In this document: in pieces, positions 44,131 through 54,671 of the stretch | How the letters are laid out: every line of letters begins with the position of its first letter | Numbering within the stretch: the stretch's first letter is position 1 | Assembly (NCBI GenBank): GCA_022453515.1 | Contig: JAJNNY010000094.1 | Coordinates: 1-64,000, forward strand | Direction of reading: 5' to 3' | DNA from: Astrocystis sublimbata | Lineage: Eukaryota; Ascomycota; Sordariomycetes; Xylariales; Xylariaceae | DNA length: 64,000 nucleotides | The notes under the pieces: generated by a model | What the model was told of the DNA's origin: nothing | The model's input: only the letters and a program-made list of their open reading frames with translations | The model's database searches: none | Translations under genes and position numbers: made by a program

Positions 44131-45367
44131 GCCGGGAATTTACCGGGAATTTATAAATTAGATCCGAAGTCAGCTGGGCTTGCTGTCCGTAGTGAGAGGC
44201 CTGGCGTGGGGAAAGAAGGAGTGGAGTTGTGTCGCTAGGTACCTAGGTATTCTTGTTGTTGATGAAGATGAGATGTGTTAGGAATCTTTTTTGGCTTGCG
44301 ACTCGGCCGCCCCTAGGTCGGCCCCCTCGGCTACCTCGGACTCTAGGCAACATTTGAACTTTTGCGACACGCTAATAGCGGGGTGAAGTACCCGACTCGG
44401 GAGTATCCTTGGGTTATGCAGGGTCCTGCGCCCCCTGGCGAGCTGGGTAGGGGTCAAGGGCTCGAGGGGTCCCCGGGTTTCGAACAGGCGGGATGATCCG
44501 CTGTTCAGATCACCATCATCCCCATAACTGATACGGGATGGCAAGGACACTGACTCGACCGATCGAGGGCGTCACGGTGCATTGTAGAAAGACTTTCGAT
44601 CGGAAAATAGGATGTATTGGTAGAAGTTCCGACTATGAAGCCTAGGGCGTGCAGGTAGCTGTTTATGTGTGAGAACTACATATGTAGGCTACAACTGTAA
44701 TCACTTCTTCTGTGTACATACCTGCGGTCTGGGATGTTCAACTAGAGTTCATTCGTCAAAATCCGTATGTTTGTTGCATGAGTGATGTCACCCCTGCTTC
44801 GCATAGAATAAGCCCAACAATGCCTTTACGCCTTCCTTTCTTTGGTTTTAGTCGAATCGTACACGGATCGTTTCTATTTAATCTAACATCCGAAACAATT
44901 CATGTTGCACCAATGGAATCTCCAACTTGAAATAGCATAAAGCTACTGGCTGGTGTGTAATAATGTGAGGTAGACATGCGAATTCGTGCACTATCCACTT
45001 CCGCATCAAACCTCCAGCACATCATCATGATGTACACCAATGATTTGTTCTTACTTTGTAGGCACAACGATGCTTCAAAGATTGGCGCCCAACATCGACT
45101 CTGTGAACTTTTAAGGTCAAGAATTCAGATCATGCTTACCTACATATACATCCATGCGAAAATGTACTCAATTGAGAACGAAGATGGGCGTGTTGTTCGA
45201 GTCAGCCAATCCTGGTAAGGCAGCGTATAGGAGCATGTTTTCTCAGCCCAATATAGTAGTAAAAGACTAAAACAACAGATGAATTTGGAACACTGTCTTA
45301 TTGAATTCCGGTGAGAACTTGACTATTGCATAGTTGTGATTGCTATGTAGGCAAACCTCCTAAGCTG
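44131..45367. other. intergenic
   Basis: Promoter side of the b5 gene and 3' flank of the SNF2 gene. It has a CTAGGTACCTAGGTA motif near 44235 and AT-rich sequence from 44600. A minus-strand open frame at 44278-44550 has no recognisable family and is not annotated. Confidence 0.5.
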
Positions 45368-48300
45368 TCATGGTCGGGGATACCTACGTACGTTTCCTCT
45401 TGTCTTTCTGGTAGGAGACTCATAATAGACCGCACAGTCGCTGTTTCTATTAGATTTACTGGCAATAAACGAAACGATCAAGGTCTCAAACACATGTGGT
45501 CTTACCTCAAGATGATCTGCACTTCCAGCTTGGGAGTCTAGCAGCAAGCCAGCCAAGTCCTCCTTCTTCTTCTGGAGCTCCATCACACGCTGAACGAGTT
45601 GTTAGCGTAGCTCCCAGATACCATATTGCAGTACTCACTTCTTCAAATGTGTCTCGTACGTAGAATCGCACGGTGGTAACTTCCTTCTTTTGTCCCAGTC
45701 TGTGCACTCGAGCGAGTGCCTGTTCCTCCAACGTCGGATTCCTGCGTAGGCATGTATTAGTCTTAGGATATACGGATAACCGTGTCATTCAACTTGCCAA
45801 TGTGGCTCCAGGAGGTAAGCTCTGGATGCTTCTGTCAGAGTTAACCTGCCGACCAAACGTCAGTTTCAGTTTCATCGCAATGTTGAACGGTGAAACCAGG
45901 CTGTATACTCACCCGACAGCGCCACATGTGAGCGTCAGCAGTAACACTTGGACGCCGGAGTCCATTCGAAATCTATCGATAACCCCTTTCCTTTCCCTCT
46001 GAGGCACCTTCCCATCGAAACGAAGATGGCCGATCCCTGCTTGCTTGAGACCGTGTTCGACAACATCTAGCGTCATGCGCCACGTCGAGAAGACAACACT
46101 GTAGAGTGCCCGGAATTATTAGTTTTCCATTTTTAGAACATGACCTTTTAGAGGAAGTTTTCATGTTGCTGGGACTCACCTCTTGACTCCTGCTGGCTGG
46201 CGACCTAGTTCCCCGACCAATGCCGCTATTTTAGAGGGCAGCCCTGCGACCGTATTGATGCTTGCAAACTGACTTGTGGCTTCGATGGAATCCTCTTCCA
46301 ATGCGGATCGGCTGAGGGAAACTGCCGCCATAGAGTGCGGTGGCTGGTGTCCGCAAGCAACGGTTCGTGGTGGCGACTGCGTGCAGTCCGAGCAGAAAAA
46401 CCGATGGCACTGGGAGAAAAGCGGTGGTTCCTCGAGCATCGTTTCCGTCATGATTACGGGTAAGCCGCATAAGTGACATGCCATCGCAGTCGTTTCGAAG
46501 TGAAAGTTAAAGGTCATCTGTGCGGTCTTTATCCAGTCTGTCTCATAGACACTGTCGTATTCACCTCGAGGGGAATACTCAAGACCCAAATTACAGATCA
46601 GCCGCATCTGGTTAATTTGCTGGATGACATTCACGAATCGAGGAGCTCTGCGGTCCGCTTTTGAGAAAGCTGCTTCCTGCATAGTCGCGATAGTCTGTGT
46701 CTTGACATTGTCGTACAACGTCCTCTCCTCGAGCGAAAACACAACGGCATGGCGATAATCAGTGCGAGTGGGGCGATTGATCGTCGTCTTCGGACGTCTA
46801 AGTAGGAGGCACTGAGCCAATATTTTCAGGCGACGTACGGCCTCCTCTGCTTTGTTCGACTTCCAAAGGTGTGTGATATCGCTGTCGAATCTTTTTATAT
46901 CGTCGTAAGGGTACACTTGAATAAACTTGAATAGCGCGGCCAGGTCAGACAGCTTATTCTGTATGGGTGTGCCTGTGACGGCCCAGCGCCTGTCAGAGGA
47001 GAGGGCACATATCGCTTTCGCCATTCGAGAACCCGCGTTACGGACGAAGTGTGCTACAGTTGAATAACAGGGTCAGCAAAGTAGGTCAACTTTATGGCTT
47101 AGAGCGGAATTACCTTCATCGAGGATGACCCGCTTCCATTGCGTTGAAAATAGAACGGATTGGTCTGATTTACTCCCATTTTTCCACTCAGCAGAAACAG
47201 TGTGGTAAGTTGTCAGGACAATGTTTGCGCTCCGTGTCTCCAGGGAATCTGTCATCCGCGACTTGCCGTGGTGTCGACGCCACGTTAATTGACCCAACTC
47301 TACGTGACTAACCCAGACGTTAGTTTGCCAGTCAACTGAAGAAAGCCACACGGACTGCTTACTGTGACAGTTGTTCCTCCCATGTGTCAATTACTGTAGA
47401 GGGGTGGATTAGTGTACTTAATCAAAGCTTTCATAATGTTGTGTGCTGTTGATACTCACAAGGGGGTGGAAGCACAATTAGAGTTGTGTTACTGGTGTTG
47501 CCTTCCGAAATCTCGGTATCCACAAAGTCTGCCTCTAGAAGATCTGTAGCAACCAAGGCAATCATAGTCAGTGTTTTACCCAAGCCCATAGGATCTGCAA
47601 CGATCCCTCCGAGAAAATCTGGGGGCGGCTTAGATTGATGAGAGCCAGATACGAGGTTAACGAAGCTGATTGGTATTAGAGACCCAAAGGATATATACAG
47701 ATGGCTGGGTTGGCTCTTACGAATGGTCCTGTGACCGTCGTACTCGTGCCCAGATATCTTTGCTTGAGTCAAAGGCCCATCCCTGTTCGCGTCGTAGCAT
47801 GAAAGTCAGTGCCTGCATTTGGTGCCTATCGAAGTCAGCGAGTACGTGAGAACTTCAATGCATTTTCTACAATTACCTCTCGAGTGATGTCTTGATGGCG
47901 TCAGGTTGTGGCGTCTCGGCGAGCTCCTCGTTGGCATTCAGGATAGCTAGTAGCTCGGACCGCTCCGGTATGATCTCAGATGAGCCCAGCTCCGTAATAT
48001 TCATGATACTACTGATCTCCGAGGTCATCGGCAGCAACACGAAGTCAGTCGACGATAGTCGATGAGGATTGCAATACTTGACTTCCCAATCACAATGTCG
48101 CGGGTCTTGTAGATATATGTCATAACTCTGGAAGAAGGCACCCAGCTCCTCGCAAAGACTTAAGGGCCCATAGAGAATGAAGTTGAGCGAACAGGGGATC
48201 GTTCTAGTGCTCCGTATTCGTCTCTTGGCCTTTGCTTCACTGTCATCCTCAAGGGTACAGCTTATCTGGAGCCGAACTGTCGGCTCTTCGAAGATTGCCT

Positions 48301-48641
48301 CTAACAATTGCCTATGTTGGACATGTATGCTGCCATTGGAGTATCTTTCGTGAGATAGTGTAAATGTACTGCATGAATCTAACTGTGCAGGCATTGATAG
48401 TCGAGTAGGCTCTTGTTCGGTAGGCTGTGGACCGGGCGTGAACTCGCACTCGCCAGTGATCCCAGAAAACTTCAATATCTCATGTTAAAAGCTGTGCTTT
48501 TAGACTTGCAGTGGCAGCTGCACTCACCGAGCCAAAACAAACAGTGCAGTCGCTCGAATTCCTATATTTGGGAGTCTCAGGTGCATGCACGACATCATCC
48601 ACAACTCCCCAGAAACCCGACCTCTGATGGTGTTCATCCAT
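45368..48641 (-). CDS. SNF2-family ATPase/helicase, Rad5/HLTF-like
   Basis: DNA translocase with about 894 residues in 11 exons: 48641-48528, 48478-47877, 47825-47721, 47665-47460, 47393-47363, 47307-47114, 47053-46180, 46098-45913, 45845-45798, 45741-45639, 45589-45368. The RHQMQALTFMLRRE motif (HIRAN-less Rad5-type entry) leads to Walker A DPMGLGKTLTM, NIVLTTYHTVSAEWK, the DEAH box rebuilt across an intron, and VTGTPIQNKLSDLAALFKF. A degenerate zinc region (CHLCGLPVI...CHRFFCSDC) stands where Rad5/HLTF have a RING. Motif V/VI segments are SRAYLLEPHWNPTLEEQAL and ARVHRLGQKKEV. Intron 9 is GC-AG. The last exon could instead splice at GTAAGA (45505), so the final 45 residues are uncertain. It is divergent from the NLR gene. 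Confidence 0.86.
45742..45797 (-). other. GC-AG intron in the SNF2 gene
   Basis: Donor GCAAGT after ...CAT TG, acceptor TACGCAG before G AAT CCG. The product reads LLEPHWNPTLEEQA, the invariant motif V-VI stretch, whereas the nearest GT (45793) destroys it. Confidence 0.85.
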
Positions 48642-49033
48642 CCTCGCCAATTCCCGTTCGGGAACATAAACCACGGATAACTTGCCAGGTCAACGACAGG
48701 CTTGATTAACTTGTGATGCGCACACCATCAAGCAATTTCGAATTAATAGCCAGTAAGGCTGTGTTTTCCATCAGATGTCGCTGAGCTACGTCTTCGTTTC
48801 AATTGGGAATTCGAGGGTCTGCATAGTAATCACTGCTTATTGGTTCAATTTGGTTGGGGGCCGTTGGCACAGCCGCAATCTGCAAATACAACCTGCAATG
48901 CACTCTGCCACTCCAATATCCTTCGTAGGCCGCACTCTCTGATCCTCGGCATAACTCTTGCTATCGGCATGACTTCTACCTTTGTTTATTCTTAATAGTC
49001 AATAGTGTTTCCGGACATCGTAGGTCGCCGAAA
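48642..49033. promoter_or_regulatory. short divergent promoter between the SNF2 and NLR genes
   Basis: Only 392 bp separate the two start codons, which are head-to-head, so at least part of the regulatory sequence is shared. No specific binding motif is obvious. Confidence 0.45.
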
Positions 49034-52000
49034 ATGCCTCTGAGGCAAAGGGACCCAGCGACCGCGAAAGCGCAGAGTGCAATCGAGAGTGCCTTTCGTG
49101 AGATTGAGAAGGCTGTGTCGCCAGCCGACTCGAAAGGCTTCGAGAATGTCTCGTTGGACGACGTACGGAAGACGGCTCTAGACATCGAGAATCAATTAGC
49201 GGCGCGACAATCTTTACGCAATATGCGTCGTCTTGAACCACTGTTTTCTGGTCTGAACTACTACTCAAAAGCCATCGAAACACTTTGTAACGGAACTCCT
49301 TATCTGTCTTGGATTTGGGCTCCCATTTCGATAATTCTGAAGGTGAGAAACACGGGCAATTCCTTTAAGTTGGGCTTGTCACTCCTCAGCACAAATACCA
49401 AGTGTCGCATATGATACATATACTCTGACACCGAGTAACTATTCAGATATCATCGGACTACGCTGAAGCTTTCGAGCAAATAATCAAAGCGTATTCACGC
49501 ATTGCCGAGTATCTCACAAGGTTCAAAGTTCTACAACATTCTTTCCGACAAAACCCTGCATTTCAACAGACGCTAGCTGTTTTCTACGCGGATATACTCG
49601 AATTTCATAAAGAAGCATACAAGTCCGTTCGGCGAAGCTGTGTGTTCTGCCACCGTACAATATACTCCCTTCTCTCTGACATCCCTTCTAGCATGGAAAT
49701 TGTTCTTCCTCACGTCTTGGGGTCGGTTTCAGGGCCGGTTTGATAACATTTAGACGATCTCAAACGCCATGGAGACCAACTGGACCATGAGGCAAACGCG
49801 TATAACATTGCGGAAGCGAAGAACATGAGAGAAAGTCTTCAAGAGTGGCGACAGGAGAGTCTCCTCAAAACCAATCAGGGGGAGAAGGAACAAAATGACC
49901 GTCAATTACAAGCTATCTGCAGCTGGTTGCGAGCCAATGACTCTGACCAGGTGGTTATCTATGATCAAGTATCAAGCGAAGCATCTCGTCATCCTGGCAC
50001 TTGCTCTTGGATAATTTCCCAAGCCATGATCGCGAGCTGGCTTGGCAAACAGAGTAATAGTCCGATTCTTTGGCTCCAGGGAAATCCTGGATGCGGCAAA
50101 AGCGTCATCTCTACCCAGATCATCAACTTCCTTGGCACACAGAGTTCCATTATAATATCCCATTTCTGCGACTCGTCCTACGCCTCATCAACACAGTACG
50201 AGGAAATTTTAAGGTCACTTCTGTTCCAGGTCGTCCGCAATAGCGGTTCAATGGCAGCTTTGATCTATGGACAACACGTGGGAAGAAGGGCGGCAAGTAT
50301 TGCTATTCTTGAACAGCTATTGCAGTTGGCTACTGCCGCGGTCACAGACGATCTTGGCGACAACCAAGCTGTATACATGATTATCGATGGAATCGATGAT
50401 ATGGAGCTCGACAAACAAAAGCGATTCCTGACTCTCTTAAAACGCATATCCCGAGATAACCTGTCTCGCTCTCATAGTGCAGTCTGTAAAATCCTTGTGT
50501 CTTCTCGATCGACACAACTAATCAGGCAGTCCCTTCACAAGAAGGTCACTGTGTCTCTGAGTGATGAGAAAAGCAGATTGACAGGAGCAATTGCTACATA
50601 CTCAGAACAAAGACTGAAAGCGCATCGTTCTAAGTTCGCTGAGTTATGCCTTCGGGACTCAGACTTGATGGACATTGCTCGTCAAATCGCACAAAAGGCA
50701 GATGGTCAGAACTTCATACCTGCGCCTTACTCAAGCAGTGTGCTAACCTTGGTAGGGATGTTTCTTTGGGCACGATTGGTCCTCGATTACTTGATTCACA
50801 ACATATTCTACAGCAGCCAAGAAGTACGAGACGCCGTCGATACGTTACCTCGAGTTTTGGCTCAGTTGTGAGGATTTATGTCAATACTTAGGATATCAGC
50901 AAGCGAACTAACATTGTTTCCATAGCTATGAACGAGTTTTAACGCAGTTGATTACAAGATTTGACGCTCGTTCCATCAACAGGCTACGAACGATATTTGG
51001 TTGGATTGCATTTGGAAGACGTCCACTCCAACGAGCCGAGTTCCGTTCGGCACTCTCTTACTGTACTGGCAATACTTCAGTGGAGGAGTTGACACCTTCT
51101 CATATTTTCGACATGTGTTCAACCCTTGTTGAGGAACGCTCCGATTCGAGTCTGTGGTTTATACATGTCTCAGTCAAGGAGTAAGCTACATGTGTCTTGT
51201 ACTCTGTACTGTACGGCTAACGATTGGCATATAGATACCTCCAAACCTATGAGAGCGTGGTTCGGCTAGATCCAAATCGAGCGTATCTTGAGCACGCCAT
51301 CACTACCGCTACCTGCATCTCGTCCGGCCTCGACGTTTTCCAACCGGATTATCCCGCCCATGCCCGTTCCAAGCGGATGCTTAGAGGGCTACACGCATTT
51401 CACCTCTTCGCATATGACCATTGGATCGACTGCGTCCTCCACGCGCTCGCGCTAGGGAATGTTGAAAGAGACATGACGCAGCTGATCTCAATTGTATCTG
51501 AAGTCTCCCAGAAGCTAGCAGTCTCGGCTAATATACGTATAGGACAAGATGGAGATGTTGCAGGTACTCTCTCGGAGCCCAGGCTTGAGTTCCTCAGACC
51601 GTTCCCGCCGTTACTGTCTGTTGCGAGGGCGTTTATATCAGCTCGTACCCAGAAGACGGCTGGCTACGTAGATGGCCATGGTATGTATATGTGTTTCCCA
51701 CCTTTGCCTGTATCTTACATGCTTCTAACTTGACCTTGAAGATACGATAGTTAAAGTTACAGAGCTTCGAGATGTGTTGGATAACTATCAAGTAGCTCTC
51801 AGAGAGTGTCTTGCATTGCAGGATTACCCAGGGTTTAGTGCAGAAGAGCTCGCTCAATTTCGGCTTAACCACAGAGGATCAGGTTACGTATGCCGATTCT
51901 CAACTTGCTCTGAAGGCTTCGAAACCGATGAACAGCGAATTGATCACGAGGTATCGCATGCACCACTTCTGAAGTGCCCTATTACCACATGCCAATACCC

Positions 52001-53616
52001 GCCCTTCCGAACAAAACAAGCGCTAAAGCGTCATGAACAAGTTTGTCATGAACATGTCCTGATCATACCTAAGATGAAGACGATCAGACGGGCCAGCCAT
52101 ATCACTAGGATCGATCGCGACCTGGAAAAGCCTATGGCATCTTTTCTTCCTGGGAAAGGTATGTTGCAAGTTATCGTATAGAAACTCATGCATCAATGAA
52201 AACACGCTCTGCTAACGTACCGCCATCAACTTCACGTAGGGACCAGCTCGAACCATGCATTACAAGACTACCAAATGCAACTATTGCTGAAAGAGCAGCA
52301 AGATCAGAAGAGGCCAATGATGTCAAGACATGAACAAGAACGTTACCCAGCATCTCCCCCACCTCCAAATCATGACGACTTACCCGGCTTTGATTTCGAC
52401 ATGTTCTTGCCAATGCAGGAGGCAGAACGGGAGGAAGAACGACATTCAAAATCTCCTCCCACACATCCATATCTCATCAACCCAGCACTATTCTCTCAGG
52501 CTACTAATCCAATACCTGCCCCTGAGCTAGAAAGGGCCCTGAAAGAATCGGGAAAGGCAATGGATGAAAAACTTGAACAACATATACATGTGAGTATCAC
52601 TTAATTGCAATGCATCGAAACCCATGCCTCAATTGCCTGCTCTGCTAACATACCATTATTAGCTTCGCACAGGGTCTATGACGAACAATGAATTCTTGCA
52701 GGACTACGGAATACAGGACTACGTAATAGAGGAAAGGTTGTTGCGCAAACTGCAAAATGAGAAGCTTATGGCAAGACAAGAACAAGGAACACGCCCATCA
52801 GGCAATCGTTATAAGTGCCAGTTTGGTACATGTAAGAGCAAGGCGAAAGTTTGGAAACGAGATAACTTTAAGGCACATTTACGACGTGTTCATCAGAGGC
52901 CCAATATATCCGAGAAAGAACTCGAGACCTACATTATTAAGTAAGGACCCCAGCATGACTACTCTACGAACCAGGTCCTAATTACTTATCACAGACCACC
53001 CTCTGAGCCGATGCAGGCCATGTTCGATACTTCACATGGCTCCCAACAGGATAGTATGTCGGTACCTCACAGTCTTCCGGATGTACCCAACGGCCAGCCG
53101 AATTGGTCGTCATTCTCAGAGGTGTCTAAGCCTGGAGAGCAACTGAGCCCGGTGATGGATGCGACTAGTCCAATTCTCAACATTACCGTCACGCCCCAGG
53201 AGTTCCAGAGTGCAAGGAATCACAAACGTTTCGAGAACGTACCAGATGATAAACTTCGAGAAATGGTGTACCAGATAAAGCTGCATACGTACAGGGAGGT
53301 CGCTGCCAGCCAAGCATCCCGAACCCCGAAAGCCTCCAACTTATCATATCTGTTGAATAGACCCAAAGGACCCGATGATCCCAACCGGGTTCCGCAAACG
53401 AGGGCACCAGAAGAGCAAAGAAATGCAGAGGCGGAGATGCAACAACGACAACAACTATAACACAGTATGGCCTTGCAGATGCAGAATGAGCCCAAGGCAA
53501 GAGAAGAAGAGAGAAAGGCCGTCTCTGAACGGGGAACTGAGAAGGCTAGCAGTCAAGCCCGTGGCACAAGTAACAATGAAAGCCAGATGGAGGCCCTTGC
53601 CCCATCGCAATACTGA
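49034..53616 (+). CDS. NACHT-domain NLR (STAND NTPase) with C-terminal C2H2 fingers, probably disrupted
   Basis: NLR-like STAND protein, nearly 1,300 residues if repaired. Exons: 49034-49342, 49447-49639, 49692-50867, 50926-51180, 51235-51680, 51742-52158, 52240-52589, 52663-52940, 52995-53460. The N-terminal helical domain (ALDIENQLAARQSLRNMRRL, FRQNPAFQQTLAVFYADILE) resembles the fungal DUF7708-type region. The NACHT core has Walker A LWLQGNPGCGKSVIS and Walker B MIIDGIDD. There is no WD/ANK/TPR array; instead three degenerate C2H2-type fingers (CRFSTC, CPITTC, CQFGTC) and Gln/Pro-rich tails. One T is missing at 49749-49751, shifting the frame inside SWGRFQGRF-DNI/LDDLKRHG. A TAA at 53458-53460 stops translation, though the frame stays open to TGA 53616. 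Confidence 0.8.
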
Positions 53617-54671
53617 ATATTCGAGTAAACAATAAACGATAAATGCAATCCGAGTTTTCGACTTTGTTTATGTATTTGATCTGCTACATGGCTTCGTTGT
53701 TTCGGTGTGGCTTGCCACGTCCACTGTGAGGCGCACTAGTTCATATGGCATGCAGTATTATGGGTATAAGTGATGCGCTCGATCTTCGCTGGGCTGGGCT
53801 GGGCTGGGCTGGGCTGGGCACGAGTCGGACCTGAGCATCTGATCCGATGGTTGAAACATGAACAGTCTGGCAACGGCAACAGGTTGGATTGATGTGCAAT
53901 ATGTATGATATTACTTACGAGTACAATGGTTTCTTTCTAAGTACTGTAGGTAGCAGGCCGGCTCAGCCGCAAAGAGGGCTGTCTGTCTGCAGTGGGCTGA
54001 TTGATGGAGGATGTGTGGTGCAATGGAGAGTGGTGGCTAATAATCATCGTATAAGTGCTAACTTTAGTGACCTAATCGCACTTGCAGTGGGCGTCTTACT
54101 CGGTCCAGGGTTGGCCCGAGCGAAAATGCGGTGTGCATGAGGAGACAATCTCGTGGTTGTCATTGCACGGCCATGCTCCTGCCCGGGAACCAGGCTCGCC
54201 AGGGAACATCCCCCACACGAGAGCGATTTCTCTGTTAATTTTGGCAGAGGTATAATGACGTGGATTGATGAGATTCCATGCAATTGCATTGGCTCATGAG
54301 CAATGCCCATGCCCATAAACTACTGCACACTCGCCAATCTATCTACCTTACCCAAGAATCGATTGTGCCTTTTGCAAACCCTCTGGCATTCTGCGAGATT
54401 TGGAGAGATGCAACTTCTGCCCAACAGAGATTAATTAATTCAGCAAGGGGGGCCTCACCGTCAAGACTCGGAAGACCACGGACTAGCGGGACGCCGGAAT
54501 CTTACGCTATCCAGCCCGCCTAACCCAAGGTGGCAGAATCCAGCCTGGCCGGACGAATAGGGGACCAAGGGGAAGCAACCGACAGCTTTTTCTACTGCAA
54601 CCCGAGCAGCGCGGGCTCTCACCTCGTGCACTAGTTGTTGCTTGCAACCAGCCAATTGGACGGGCATCACA
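53617..54671. other. intergenic with GGGCT microsatellite
   Basis: 3' flank of the NLR and upstream of the low-complexity gene. Apart from the pentanucleotide repeat I see no gene. Confidence 0.55.
53788..53819 (+). repeat. (GGGCT)n pentanucleotide microsatellite
   Basis: About six uninterrupted GCTGG/GGGCT units at 53788-53819, flanked by single-copy sequence. Confidence 0.9.

Noticed and set aside
44440..44530. Possible tRNA (GTTTCGAAC resembling a B box)
   Set aside because: The flanks do not form a T-stem, and no matching A box, anticodon arm or acceptor stem could be drawn on either strand.
44278..44550. 90-residue minus-strand frame
   Set aside because: No domain, splice or codon-use support.
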